Below, in pieces: positions 45,552 through 55,481 of a stretch of DNA of 64,000 bases. Below the pieces are notes generated by a model. The model was given only the letters and a program-made list of their open reading frames with translations. It had not been told where the DNA came from and did not search any database. Position numbers and translations under genes: made by a program. Within the stretch, counting starts at the first letter, position 1. Every line of letters starts with the position of its first letter. The stretch covers positions 62,001 through 126,000 of the forward strand of contig NZ_JAATOV010000003.1 of the NCBI RefSeq assembly GCF_011806425.1, in the 5' to 3' direction. This DNA is from Thalassospira lucentensis (GTDB taxonomy: Bacteria > Pseudomonadota > Alphaproteobacteria > Rhodospirillales > Thalassospiraceae).

Positions 45552-47531
45552 TTACGGGCGGGCGATCTTGCCCAGAAGGTGGGCGATGATGCGCCGGTAA
45601 AGCTCCATCCCCAGAACGGCATCTTCGACGCCGCCATCGATGTTGGGGTTGTCATTCACCTCGATCACCATCGGGCCTTGTGGGGTTTGTTTCATATCCA
45701 CACCATAAAGCCCGTCGCCCATCAATCGTGCCGCGGCAAGGGCGGTTGTCACGATGTCTTCGGGGGCGTCTTCGATGGCGACGGTTTCAAATCCGCCTTC
45801 TTCGTAACTTTTGCCGTCATCTTCGTGTTTGACGATCTGCCAGTGGCCCGGTGCCATGAAATAGCGGCTGGCAAAGATGGCTTCGCCGCCCAAAACCCCA
45901 ATGCGCCAATCAAACGTGGTTTCGACATATTCCTGAATGACCAGCAATTCCGAGTTTTTAAACATCTCGGTGGCGACTTCGGACAGATGTTGCGGTGATT
46001 TGACCTTGCGCACACCGCGTGAGAAGCAGCCGTCAGGTACCTTAAGGACCGACGGGAAGCTAAATTGTTCGCCGATTTCACCAATGCGGCGTTTATCAAA
46101 AATCGCACTTTTGGGCGCCGGAATGCGGTGGGTGCGCAGCAATTCAGCCAGATAGACCTTGTTGGTACAACGCAGCATCGAGTCCGGGTCGTCAATCACC
46201 GGAATGCCTTCCTTTACCGCCCGTTTGGCAAAGCGATAGGTGTGATGATCAAGGGCGGTGGTTTCGCGGATCAACAGCGCATCAAATTCCGAAAGATGAT
46301 GGAAATCCTTTGCCGTGATCAGTTCGGCACGCGCGCCAAGGTCGGCGGCGGCCTGAACGAAAAGGGCAAGGGCGTCTTTGTCTGACGGTGGCATGACTTC
46401 ATCGGGATCGTGCAAGATCGCGACCAAGGCGGTTGGTTGGGTGACGTTGCCCTGTTTGCGGACACGGCCGCGCAAATAGGCCCGCAAGGCGGCTTCAAAC
46501 TCCGTGATGTTTTCGGTGCCGAGCTGGCTTAGCGACGGGGCTTCGATTTCGCGCAAGGATACTTTGCCGTCCTTGTTGGTCAGATGCAGGCGCAGGATCG
46601 GGCAGCGGAACTGATCAAATACCCGTTGGGCGATGTGACGAAACCGTTTGTCGTGGCTGCGGCCAAAATAGATATCAACGTGGGTTGGCTGATCGCCGGG
46701 TTTTGTCAGGGCGTCGACAATTTGTGGGCTAAGATCAAGACGGGCGGCCTTTTGCAGGCGTTTCCAGTTGAGATCGAGCAAGACGTCGGCCTCGGGGATG
46801 ACGCGTTCGGCCCGTGCGGCGGCCAGCAGGCTGCAATAATAGCCGCGCGACAAATATTCGTAAGACCGGCACAGGTTAATCACACGCCGATTACGTACCC
46901 CATGATCCAGTGCAAGGTAATCACGCACCCGCATGACGCGCGCACCCGATACCGCAAAGGGCAGGTCAGACAATCGATCAACCAAAATAAGCGGCGCGCC
47001 AGTTGAAACCGCAGGCGATTTTTCGGCAATCACATCATAAAGATCATGCTGCAATCGGATGCCATCGCCCCCATCTTCATAATATCCGGGCAGGTCGGAA
47101 ACTTTTTGGTATCCGTGGCGTTCGTATAATGCACGTGCCGTATCATTTTCGATGCGGACTTCAAGGCGGATGCGATGGCATCCGGCGTCGATGGCAAAGT
47201 TTTCCAACCCGGCCAGAAGTTGCGTGCCAAGGCCAATGCCGCGCCATTCGTTTGAAATTGCGAGAGAATAAATTCGTGCCGTTACCGTATTTTCGCGCAA
47301 CAACAATAATCCATAGCCGACCACGTTGGGATGATCGCTATCCCCGGCATCGGCGACCAAAAGGCGGGCCGAGCTGCCGCGCAGAAACCGCAAAAAGGAT
47401 GCGCGCGAAATGCGATCACTTGTGAAATTGTTTGTTTCAAGCGCGCAAAGCCCATCGATATCGGCGGGCATGGCATTGCGAAGAATAACGGCATTGGACT
47501 GGGTCGAAGCCACGTGGTGGTTCTCCTGCAA
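45552..47531 (-). CDS. GNAT-RLAN-RimK-like ATP-grasp ligase
   Basis: A 659-residue three-part protein. A GNAT domain (about 15-165, EWRGIGLGTQLLAG) resembles the one in the convergent C39 gene. A RimK-like N-terminal (RLAN) domain follows (about 180-335, with VINLCRSYEYLSRGYYCSLL), then an ATP-grasp domain (about 370-655: VPDGCFSRGVRKVK, LLVIQEYVETTFDWRIGVLG and the metal site VIEVNDNPNIDGG near 625-637). ATP-grasp enzymes of the RimK type form peptide bonds between amino acids and a carboxylate. Whether the acceptor is a protein or a small molecule cannot be told. Confidence 0.87.
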   Translation of the reverse strand: MQENHHVASTQSNAVILRNAMPADIDGLCALETNNFTSDRISRASFLRFLRGSSARLLVADAGDSDHPNVVGYGLLLLRENTVTARIYSLAISNEWRGIGLGTQLLAGLENFAIDAGCHRIRLEVRIENDTARALYERHGYQKVSDLPGYYEDGGDGIRLQHDLYDVIAEKSPAVSTGAPLILVDRLSDLPFAVSGARVMRVRDYLALDHGVRNRRVINLCRSYEYLSRGYYCSLLAAARAERVIPEADVLLDLNWKRLQKAARLDLSPQIVDALTKPGDQPTHVDIYFGRSHDKRFRHIAQRVFDQFRCPILRLHLTNKDGKVSLREIEAPSLSQLGTENITEFEAALRAYLRGRVRKQGNVTQPTALVAILHDPDEVMPPSDKDALALFVQAAADLGARAELITAKDFHHLSEFDALLIRETTALDHHTYRFAKRAVKEGIPVIDDPDSMLRCTNKVYLAELLRTHRIPAPKSAIFDKRRIGEIGEQFSFPSVLKVPDGCFSRGVRKVKSPQHLSEVATEMFKNSELLVIQEYVETTFDWRIGVLGGEAIFASRYFMAPGHWQIVKHEDDGKSYEEGGFETVAIEDAPEDIVTTALAAARLMGDGLYGVDMKQTPQGPMVIEVNDNPNIDGGVEDAVLGMELYRRIIAHLLGKIARP

Positions 47532-47832
47532 ATGGGGGCAGCTTATGAAGTGTACTCAACCCGCGGTACGCTTAATATGTTTTTCTGACAAGTGCGTTTA
47601 CGGTTCATAGCCATGCCATTTTTACATGCGATTTGGCATGAAGGGTCTTCTACCTGTACAGTCGTTTAAAGCAGGGTGTTTTCAGATATCTGATTTAAAA
47701 ATTGCACAAATACCAAACTGCGATATGACCATATAAGATTGAACATAACAGATCGAAAATCGATCACCATAAAACCGCGCGAAAAGCCGGTTGGGCCGCA
47801 GCAAAAGGATACCACGTTTTTTGACCGACTAC
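47532..47832. other. 301-bp divergent promoter region between the ATP-grasp gene and tamA
   Basis: AT-rich, no gene or clear palindrome seen. AAAAGGAT at 47802-47809 is the only ribosome-site-like sequence before tamA. Confidence 0.5.
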
Positions 47833-49866
47833 ATGTTCCGCAACTTCCGGTGTAATCGCCGACGCGCAGCATTCATCCCGCTTTTGATGGCGGGCACGTT
47901 GCTTGCGGGCTGTTCGTCAGATGACGGCATATCGGGCTTTGGGTTTGGTTCCGATGGCGCGGTACAGCATAATGATTTGCGCACCACGGTTCCCTATAGT
48001 GTGGAACTGACCGGGATTGATCCGCATGAAGAAAAACTGATCGAAAGCCTGAACGAAACAAGCACCGCACGCAGGTTGCAATCCCAACCGCCCGGATCAC
48101 GCGCAGGCCTGCAACGCCGTGCCGAAGATGATCTTGAACGGTTTCAGGCGGTGTTGCGGTCAAACGGGTTTTATGACGCCGAAATCACCTTTGATATCGA
48201 AGAAAAAGAGGCTTCCGGAACCGCACAAGTGTCTGATGACGGTAGCGATACCGATAATGACGCCGATAGCGATGCAGATACCAAGTCCAACACCGACACT
48301 GGCAATTCCGATACGGATGCCGCGGACGGTGATCAGGAAAATAGCGATACCGTGGCGGGATCAGATGCCCCCAAACCGGTTGTCCTGACCTATCATGTTG
48401 ATCCGGGAACGCCGTATTTGCTTGATGGGGTGACGTTTAAAACCACCTATACTGATAAGGTGGTCGAGCGCGCGGCAACGGATGCGGAGCTTGAACAAAT
48501 TCATTTGGAAATCGGGCAGCGTGCGCGTGCAAACCCGATCATTTTGGCCGAACAATTTGGTGTGGATGTGCTGCGCCAAGATGGTTATCCGTTGGCCAAG
48601 GCCGGGGATCGCAGGGTGGTTGCCAATACGGCCGAAAAGACCCTGTCGGTGACATATGCATTTGATGCTGGCGCACAGGCCAATTTTGGCGCGGTCGAGG
48701 TAAAAGGGGCCGAGGAAGTCGACCCTGATTTTATTGCCGGATATCGCAGCTGGGGCCCGGGGCAAAAATTCAATCCCGATGAAATCAGAACCACGCGTCA
48801 GGATTTGGCAAAATCGAACCTGTTTGACAGTGTGGTGGTAAAGCCAGTTGGACCGGTTGGTGAAACCGGTGAAGTGCCCATCGAAATCACCGTGGTCGAG
48901 CGCAAGCATCGTTCTGTCGGGGGCGGGGTGAACTTTTCGACCGCCGATGGTCCGGGTGCGAATGCGTTTTGGGAACACCGCAACCTGTTTGGGCGGGGCG
49001 AGAAACTGCGCCTTGGCATTGAGGCATCGGGCCTTGAGCAGGGGTTAACTGCCGAGTTCCGTAAGCCGCAATTTTTGCGTCGGCGTCAGGCGCTTGTCGC
49101 GGAAAGTAACGCCAAAAACCATGATACGGATGCCTATCAGGGGACATTGTTCGATAACTTTGTCGGGGTTGAACGCAAACTTGGTGAAAACTGGTCGGGC
49201 ACCTTTGGGGTGACGGCGGAATATTCCGACCTGACCGGGACAGATTCCCCCAACGAGCAGTTTTATCTGGGCGGTTTGCGCGGCATTTTAAAACACGACA
49301 ATACGGATAATCCCCTTGATCCCACAGAAGGCAACCGTTTTGAAATCAATGTGTCGCCCTATGTCGGCCTGAATGATTCCAGCACAAGCTTTACGTCTGT
49401 ATCGCTGAGCGGGTCGCAATATCTTTCGATTGATGATGACGGTGATTACGTCATGGCGGCGCGTGCGCGGACCGGGACGATCATTGGTGAAGAGCGCGGC
49501 AATTTGCCATCAAACAAACGGTTCTATTCCGGCGGTGGTGGATCGATCCGTGGGTATGAATACCAAAAGGTCGGGCCACTGGCCGAGGACGGTGATCCAC
49601 TTGGTGGGCGGTCGGTCTTGGAAGTCGGGTTTGAATTCCGTGCCCGCATTACCGAAAGTTTCGGCATCGTGCCCTTTATCGAAGGGGGCAACGTATATGA
49701 ACGCAGTGAGCCCGGCGATATTTCATTGCTGTGGGCGACCGGGCTTGGTTTCCGGTACTACACGGCCGTGGGGCCGCTGCGTTTTGATATCGCCGTACCG
49801 CTTGATAAACGTGAAAATGTTGATGACGACTATCAGTTCTATATCAGTCTGGGGCAGGCGTTTTGA
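47833..49866 (+). CDS. tamA: TamA-like outer-membrane assembly protein
   Basis: ATG at 47833 gives 677 residues; in-frame TTG codons at 47791 and 47821 are alternatives. The signal ends in LLAGC with Cys27, a possible lipobox, unusual for TamA. POTRA-like domains follow (about 45-320), then a 16-strand BamA/TamA barrel (about 340-677) with RRFYSGGGGSIRGYEYQKVG-type loop (SNKRFYSGGGGSIRGYEYQK). Residues 135-178 are an Asp/Ser/Thr/Asn low-complexity insert within the POTRA region. With TamB, whose gene overlaps, it helps place proteins or lipids in the outer membrane. Confidence 0.92.
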   Translation: MFRNFRCNRRRAAFIPLLMAGTLLAGCSSDDGISGFGFGSDGAVQHNDLRTTVPYSVELTGIDPHEEKLIESLNETSTARRLQSQPPGSRAGLQRRAEDDLERFQAVLRSNGFYDAEITFDIEEKEASGTAQVSDDGSDTDNDADSDADTKSNTDTGNSDTDAADGDQENSDTVAGSDAPKPVVLTYHVDPGTPYLLDGVTFKTTYTDKVVERAATDAELEQIHLEIGQRARANPIILAEQFGVDVLRQDGYPLAKAGDRRVVANTAEKTLSVTYAFDAGAQANFGAVEVKGAEEVDPDFIAGYRSWGPGQKFNPDEIRTTRQDLAKSNLFDSVVVKPVGPVGETGEVPIEITVVERKHRSVGGGVNFSTADGPGANAFWEHRNLFGRGEKLRLGIEASGLEQGLTAEFRKPQFLRRRQALVAESNAKNHDTDAYQGTLFDNFVGVERKLGENWSGTFGVTAEYSDLTGTDSPNEQFYLGGLRGILKHDNTDNPLDPTEGNRFEINVSPYVGLNDSSTSFTSVSLSGSQYLSIDDDGDYVMAARARTGTIIGEERGNLPSNKRFYSGGGGSIRGYEYQKVGPLAEDGDPLGGRSVLEVGFEFRARITESFGIVPFIEGGNVYERSEPGDISLLWATGLGFRYYTAVGPLRFDIAVPLDKRENVDDDYQFYISLGQAF

Positions 49867-52800
49867 CCAAGTCTGATCCCACATCCCCAAGGCCACGCAA
49901 GTCCCCCCGTAAGGGCAAGCCAAACGGTTCGAAGCGCCAACTGAATAAGTGGGCGCGCCGAAGTGCGATTGCGGTTGGTGGCGGCGTTGTGCTTGTACTG
50001 GTCGGTGTTGGCATTGCTGGCACCGGGCCGGTTTTGCGCGCCATTACGCCGATGATCAACGAAACCGTATCGGGCGCAACCGACAGCCAGTTTGAATTGG
50101 GCCGGGTTGAGGGCAGCATTTGGACGGGCTTGCAGCTTGATCATGTGTCGATGTCGCGTGCGGTGGATGGGTTTGATCTGGACCTTGGCAATGTTGTGTT
50201 TGACTGGTCGCCAAGTGCGTTGTTTGGCGGGAAGTTAAAGGTCAACCGGCTTTCGGTCGCACAGACACATGTGATCTTGCCCGACGGATCGGCACCCAGC
50301 ACCCCCGATGCGCCCGAAGACGAAGATAGTTCCGGTTTTTCACTGCCAATCGAAATTGCCATTGATGATGTGGCGTTTGACGAAATTGCGGTTGTTGATC
50401 CGGTCACGGGCAAAAGCTTTTTATACGGTCTTCAGGCCAGTGCGGCGGCGGGCAGTGACCTTTCGGGCAAGGCCAAGCTTGATCTAAAACCGCTTGATGG
50501 TGGGACGGATCGGTTGGCGGTTGATCTGGATTTCGATGGTCCCGAACAGCGCCTGCGCGCCGAAATTGACGGCGAAATTGATCGCAATGGCATTGTCATG
50601 ACGCTGGCGGGGGTTGATCCAGAAAGTGCGGCCGATATTACCGTTTCGCTGAATGGGAAAGGGCCTGCCAATGATTGGCGGGGCAAGATTGACGTGGCTG
50701 CACGCGGATATGCGTCGCTGAACGGCGATATTGGTGTGCAGCTGTCATCAGAACGCGTTGATTTTGGCTTTGATGGCGATCTGGACCCGCTTGAAAAGAT
50801 TGCGGACCAATTGCCAGAGCCATTGCGTAGCGCCATCACGCTTGGCGTTACCGGCGCGTTTGATCTTGATGAAGAACAGCTTTCATTTGAACGGCTGTCG
50901 GTCGTTCAGCCGGGCACATTGGATGTGTCAGGCACGGCGGATATTGATTTGGCCGATGAGCAGGTTAAGGCACAAATCGCGGCCCATGTTGATCCGGCCC
51001 TGTCATCCCTGATGGACGATCAGGTGGGCTGGGATGGGCTTAACCTTGATGTGTCAGCCGATGGTGATTTGGCCCTGCCGACGTTGGTGGTCAAACTAAA
51101 CGGGCAAAATATCACCACACCGGTTTCAACGATTGATCGAGTAACCGCGACCGCCAATGTTGAAGGAAAATCGAGTTTTGACGGGGATTTAGCCGCGAAA
51201 CTTGCCGTCATGACCGAAGGTGCCAAATGGCAGGATGAAGGCCTTGGCGCGATTATCGGATCATCCCCGGAAGCCACGATTGATGCCACGATTGCATCGG
51301 ACTTTTCCAAAATCCTTATCGATCAGTTGGCGGTCAAAATGCCGGGTGTTTCGGTAAAGGGGCAGGCGGAACTTGATGATGCCATGGCGGTTTCTGATGC
51401 CAATTTGACGGTTGATGCCGCAGACCTTTCGGTATTTGCGCCGATTTCGGGGATGGATTTATCCGGGCAGGGTGAAATCACGCTTTCGGATGGGGCATGG
51501 TCAGCCGACAAGGGCGGTCAATTTGATGTTGCCGTTACCGCAAACAAAGCCGGATTTGGCATTTCGGATCTGGATCGGATTGTCGGCCCGTCACCGGTTA
51601 TTTCGGGCGCGGTCACGATCAGCCCGGCATTGGATATGCTGGTCGACCTTGATCAGGTTGAAACCGCGATGATTGGCGGGACGGCCAAGGTGAACCTGAC
51701 CGATACATTTGCGCAGATGGCGATTGATGCAAATCTTGATGTGGCGCCGGGCACTGTGCCGCCCGGTATTGGTGTTGAAATTGCACCGGCCACGCTTGCC
51801 ATTGATCTTGATGGCCCGACAGCGGCCCCGGCAGGGGTGATCAACCTGACTACGGCAAAGGTTGATGCCGCGGGGCAGGTTCTTCGGGATGTGAAACTTA
51901 CCAGCAAGATGCAATGGTCGCCGCAATCGGTGTTGTCCTTGAACAACAAAGTTAAGTTTGCGCGCGGCAAAAATACCTATGACCTTGCGGCGAATGTGGT
52001 GTTGCCAAGTGACGCCCTTCGGGTTGAGGCGATTTCACTGCGCGGCGGGCAGATTGACCTGCGCGGGGGAATTACCCTGCCAGATTATAGTGTGCCGATG
52101 CGCGGTGAGTTAAAGCTATCAAAGCTTTCGGCAGTGGCGCTGTCGGAGTTTGGGGTGCCGTTTGCCAATGGCGAAATGAGTGCGGATATCGGGTTTAAGC
52201 CCGAAAGCGGCACGCAAACGGTTACGATTAACGCGACCGCCAAGGGCCTGCGTATGGATGCGCAAGCGGGCGAAGACGCGATCCGGCTTGAAGATATTGA
52301 TCTTAGCGGGACCGTGCGCAACGCATTTGATACGCCAAAGATCGATGCGACGCTGAATGGCAAGGATATTTTTGCCAGTGACGTTGCGATCAAGACGATT
52401 ACGGCGAAGCTAAACGGCGGTTTGGATGCGCTTGATTTGTCGCTGGACACCGACGGGACGTGGCAGGCCAATGTGCCGATCAGCCTTGAAGCCGATACGC
52501 GCATTGCACTTGGCGATGATATTCGGGTAGATGCCAGCACGTTTAATGCAAACATTGCCGATCAGGTGATCAGCCTGCGTAAGCCGCTTACTTTTGTTCA
52601 GAAAAGCGACGGCGGGCAGCAGCTTGACGCGGACCTGAATGTGGGCAGTGGGCATTTAACTGCGGTGCTGGATCATAAGGCAAAGAAGCTGATTTCAGCC
52701 GATGTCACCCTTGATGCGCTTAAGCTTGGCCCGTGGGGTGCCATTGCCGGGTTTGATGGCCTGGATGGGACTGCGACCCTTTCGGCGAAATTGGATGAAA

Positions 52801-54317
52801 AACCCGGCCAGCAACCAAGTGCATCAATCAAGGGTGAAATCACCGGGATTACGGCCAAGGCCGCCCGGGGTATTAAGCCGCTTAAGATGGATTTGGATGT
52901 GCGCCTGAACGAGGGCGAGTTGGCCGGTAAGGCATTTTTGGGCAATGATAATGCCCAGATATTGACGGCCAATGGGACAATGCCGCTGGCGATTTCGGTC
53001 CTGAAACAGGAATTTAGCCCGAATATGTCAGCCCCGGTTGATGGGTCGGTGCGCCTGGATGGTGAAATTGCTGAGTTCTGGCCCTATGTCCCGGCCCCTG
53101 ATCATTCCCTTTCGGGCAATATCAAAATGGCGCTGGATGTATCGGGGCGTTTGGATGATATCGCGTGGCAGGGCAATATCGCGCTTGCCGATGCGCGGTA
53201 TGAAAACCTTGAATATGGCACGATTATCGATGCCATCACCCTTGATGGGACGTTTGATCAGGATGGGCTTTCGATCCCGTCGATCACGGCAAATGATGGC
53301 GGGTCGGGCACGCTTGATGGTTCGGTGGATTTGGCCTTAAACCAAGGGTCGATGGTGAAATATGATGTCGCGTTGAAGCTGGTGAATATGGCGCTGACGC
53401 GTAAGGATGAGCTGCAAATGTGGGCCGATGTCGATACATCTGTCACCGGCAGCGAAGAAAAAGCAGACATCAAAAGTACCGTCACCCTTCAGCGCGGCGA
53501 AGTCGATATCAGCTTGGCGTTGCCGGAATCGGTTCCGACCCTTGATGTTGTGAACTTGCCCGACGCCGGCGAAACACAAGAAGCCAAAGAAGAAGCCGAG
53601 GAACAAGGCGGGTTTGTTGGCAATCTGGACGTGACGGTGAATATTCCGGGGCGTCTGTTCGTGCGCGGCAAGGGGCTTGATTCCGAGTGGGGTGGCAACC
53701 TTGATATTTCGGGCACCACCGATGATCCACGTATTGTCGGCAAGCTTTCAGCCCTGCGCGGGCAGCTTGATATCATTGGCAAAACCTTTGTCGTGAAAGA
53801 TTCCAACATTACGTTTTCGGGCGGATCGCCCCCCGATCCGTTACTTGATATCAAGGGTGTCTATTCGACGTCTGAGCTTGAGGTGACGGCTGGTTTCCGT
53901 GGTCCTTCGAGTGATCCCGAACTGGTTTTGACGTCTAACCCGTCCTTGCCAGAGGACGAAATTTTGTCGCAGGTTCTGTTTGGTAAATCGCAAGGCAGCC
54001 TGAGCGCGATTGAGGCCGTGCAGCTTGCCAGTGCGCTGAGCGAACTGTCGGGCGACGGTGGTGGGCTTGATGTGGTCGGCAGTGTGCGCCGGTTTATCGG
54101 GGCGGATGTTTTGCAGGTCGGGGGTGGCGAAGACGGCCCCGAAGTGAAGCTGGGTAAATATCTGACCGATGGGGTTTATGTTGGCACCAAGGCCGGTTCC
54201 ACGCCGGGGTCAAGCGGGGTTGAGGTCGAAATTGAATTGACCCCGAATATCAGCGTGACCAGCGAAACCACCGAGATCGACAGCAAGGCCGGCATTCAGT
54301 ATCGGCTGGATTACTAA
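49863..54317 (+). CDS. tamB: TamB-like translocation and assembly module protein
   Basis: Starts with TTG at 49863 overlapping the tamA stop (TTGA); 1484 residues. A basic cytoplasmic lead (residues 1-38) and one membrane segment (about 39-60, AIAVGGGVVLVLVGVGIAG) are followed by a very long beta-rich periplasmic region of AsmA/VPS13-like groove repeats. The conserved DUF490 domain ends the protein (about 1150-1484, closing IDSKAGIQYRLDY). TamB bridges the inner membrane to TamA and may also carry phospholipid. Length is above the E. coli protein (1259). Confidence 0.93.
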   Translation: MTKSDPTSPRPRKSPRKGKPNGSKRQLNKWARRSAIAVGGGVVLVLVGVGIAGTGPVLRAITPMINETVSGATDSQFELGRVEGSIWTGLQLDHVSMSRAVDGFDLDLGNVVFDWSPSALFGGKLKVNRLSVAQTHVILPDGSAPSTPDAPEDEDSSGFSLPIEIAIDDVAFDEIAVVDPVTGKSFLYGLQASAAAGSDLSGKAKLDLKPLDGGTDRLAVDLDFDGPEQRLRAEIDGEIDRNGIVMTLAGVDPESAADITVSLNGKGPANDWRGKIDVAARGYASLNGDIGVQLSSERVDFGFDGDLDPLEKIADQLPEPLRSAITLGVTGAFDLDEEQLSFERLSVVQPGTLDVSGTADIDLADEQVKAQIAAHVDPALSSLMDDQVGWDGLNLDVSADGDLALPTLVVKLNGQNITTPVSTIDRVTATANVEGKSSFDGDLAAKLAVMTEGAKWQDEGLGAIIGSSPEATIDATIASDFSKILIDQLAVKMPGVSVKGQAELDDAMAVSDANLTVDAADLSVFAPISGMDLSGQGEITLSDGAWSADKGGQFDVAVTANKAGFGISDLDRIVGPSPVISGAVTISPALDMLVDLDQVETAMIGGTAKVNLTDTFAQMAIDANLDVAPGTVPPGIGVEIAPATLAIDLDGPTAAPAGVINLTTAKVDAAGQVLRDVKLTSKMQWSPQSVLSLNNKVKFARGKNTYDLAANVVLPSDALRVEAISLRGGQIDLRGGITLPDYSVPMRGELKLSKLSAVALSEFGVPFANGEMSADIGFKPESGTQTVTINATAKGLRMDAQAGEDAIRLEDIDLSGTVRNAFDTPKIDATLNGKDIFASDVAIKTITAKLNGGLDALDLSLDTDGTWQANVPISLEADTRIALGDDIRVDASTFNANIADQVISLRKPLTFVQKSDGGQQLDADLNVGSGHLTAVLDHKAKKLISADVTLDALKLGPWGAIAGFDGLDGTATLSAKLDEKPGQQPSASIKGEITGITAKAARGIKPLKMDLDVRLNEGELAGKAFLGNDNAQILTANGTMPLAISVLKQEFSPNMSAPVDGSVRLDGEIAEFWPYVPAPDHSLSGNIKMALDVSGRLDDIAWQGNIALADARYENLEYGTIIDAITLDGTFDQDGLSIPSITANDGGSGTLDGSVDLALNQGSMVKYDVALKLVNMALTRKDELQMWADVDTSVTGSEEKADIKSTVTLQRGEVDISLALPESVPTLDVVNLPDAGETQEAKEEAEEQGGFVGNLDVTVNIPGRLFVRGKGLDSEWGGNLDISGTTDDPRIVGKLSALRGQLDIIGKTFVVKDSNITFSGGSPPDPLLDIKGVYSTSELEVTAGFRGPSSDPELVLTSNPSLPEDEILSQVLFGKSQGSLSAIEAVQLASALSELSGDGGGLDVVGSVRRFIGADVLQVGGGEDGPEVKLGKYLTDGVYVGTKAGSTPGSSGVEVEIELTPNISVTSETTEIDSKAGIQYRLDY

Positions 54318-54358
54318 GGCACGCGTGCTGCGTCAGGTGATTGATGAGGAAAGCTAGC

Positions 54359-54401
54359 CCATTCCTTGGAGATCGAGTTGGTTTCCAAGGAATGGTTTTT
54401 T
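54359..54401. terminator. Strong bidirectional terminator after tamB
   Basis: CCATTCCTTGGA (54359-54370) pairs perfectly with TCCAAGGAATGG (54384-54395), followed by six T. It serves tamAB and possibly the convergent kinase gene. Confidence 0.9.
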
Positions 54402-54420
54402 GGGCGCGGGGCGCGCGACG

Positions 54421-55395
54421 CTAGGCGAAGGTCAGGTCGCTGATGTCGACCAAGGCGCCGTGACGGCAAATCACCCGACCGGCAACTTTTTGGGCAATTT
54501 CAATGGCCTGTTGTGTCGTCTTGCCATGTGCCTTGGCCCCCAGGAAGGCGCCATTAAATGAATCGCCCGCCGATGTCGTATCGACAATGTCGGTTATCAC
54601 CGGGGGCGCAATGGTGCCGATGTCGCCCTTTTGGCTGGCAAAGGTCGTTGGATCGCCACCCGATTTTACAATGACTTCCGATGCGCCAGCATCAAGCCAG
54701 CGTTTGGCTGTGTCGTGCGGTGAAGCATCGCCAAACAGGGCCGCGTCATCATCAAAAGTCGGAAGCATCGTATGGCATAGCGGGGCGATTGCATCATAGG
54801 CGGCAATTGCGGTTTGGTCATTGGCCCAAAGACGCGGGCGGTGATTGGTATCAAAGTAAACTTTGCCACCTTGATCGGCGAAATCACGCGCCAGCTGGAT
54901 CATTTTTTGACGATCTTTATCCGACAGGATCGCCAACGTAATTCCCGACAGATAGATGCCATCCATCTGGCCAAAGGCGTTTCTGATTTTGTCATCATGA
55001 CCATCAGAGAGCATCTGCTTGGCGGCGGCATTGGCGCGCCAATAGGAAAAGCTGCGTTCCCCCGCCGCATCGGTTTGGATGGCATAAAGGCCGGGCAATG
55101 CCCCGTCAATCTGGCGGACAAGGTCGGTTGCAATGCCGTCTTGTTGCCAGGCATTTAGCATCGCGTCGCTATAGGCATCTGTGCCAAGTGCGGTGATGTA
55201 GGATGCCGTGTTCGCGTTGGCATCCTTGCTGGCATTTGTGGTTTGTTGATCAAGCAGCTGGGATGTGCGCGCCATATAGGTCGCTGCATTTAACGTATCC
55301 CCGGCAAAGCCAAGTTGTGCAGAGCCAAAAATCGCATCGGGTTTTGATCCCGACAGTTCGATCATGCATTCACCGATAAAGGCAATATGGGGCAT
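54421..55395 (-). CDS. PfkB-family sugar kinase, 2-dehydro-3-deoxygluconokinase-like
   Basis: A 324-residue ribokinase-type protein: IAFIGECMIELSG at the start, the KdgK-like FSYWRANAAAKQM for substrate phosphate or carboxylate binding, and the catalytic base Asp278 in TTSAGDSFNGAFLG. KdgK phosphorylates 2-keto-3-deoxygluconate. It is downstream of the rpiR gene in the same direction (86 bp), so it may be part of the same regulon. Another hexonate or amino-sugar substrate is possible. Confidence 0.82.
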   Translation of the reverse strand: MPHIAFIGECMIELSGSKPDAIFGSAQLGFAGDTLNAATYMARTSQLLDQQTTNASKDANANTASYITALGTDAYSDAMLNAWQQDGIATDLVRQIDGALPGLYAIQTDAAGERSFSYWRANAAAKQMLSDGHDDKIRNAFGQMDGIYLSGITLAILSDKDRQKMIQLARDFADQGGKVYFDTNHRPRLWANDQTAIAAYDAIAPLCHTMLPTFDDDAALFGDASPHDTAKRWLDAGASEVIVKSGGDPTTFASQKGDIGTIAPPVITDIVDTTSAGDSFNGAFLGAKAHGKTTQQAIEIAQKVAGRVICRHGALVDISDLTFA

Positions 55396-55481
55396 GTGGG
55401 GACCTTTGATTTAAGACGTGATTTTGGGCGTGATGCAGGGTGTTGTTCTGGGTGCGGCCAAGGTGGGATGATATGGCGCGA

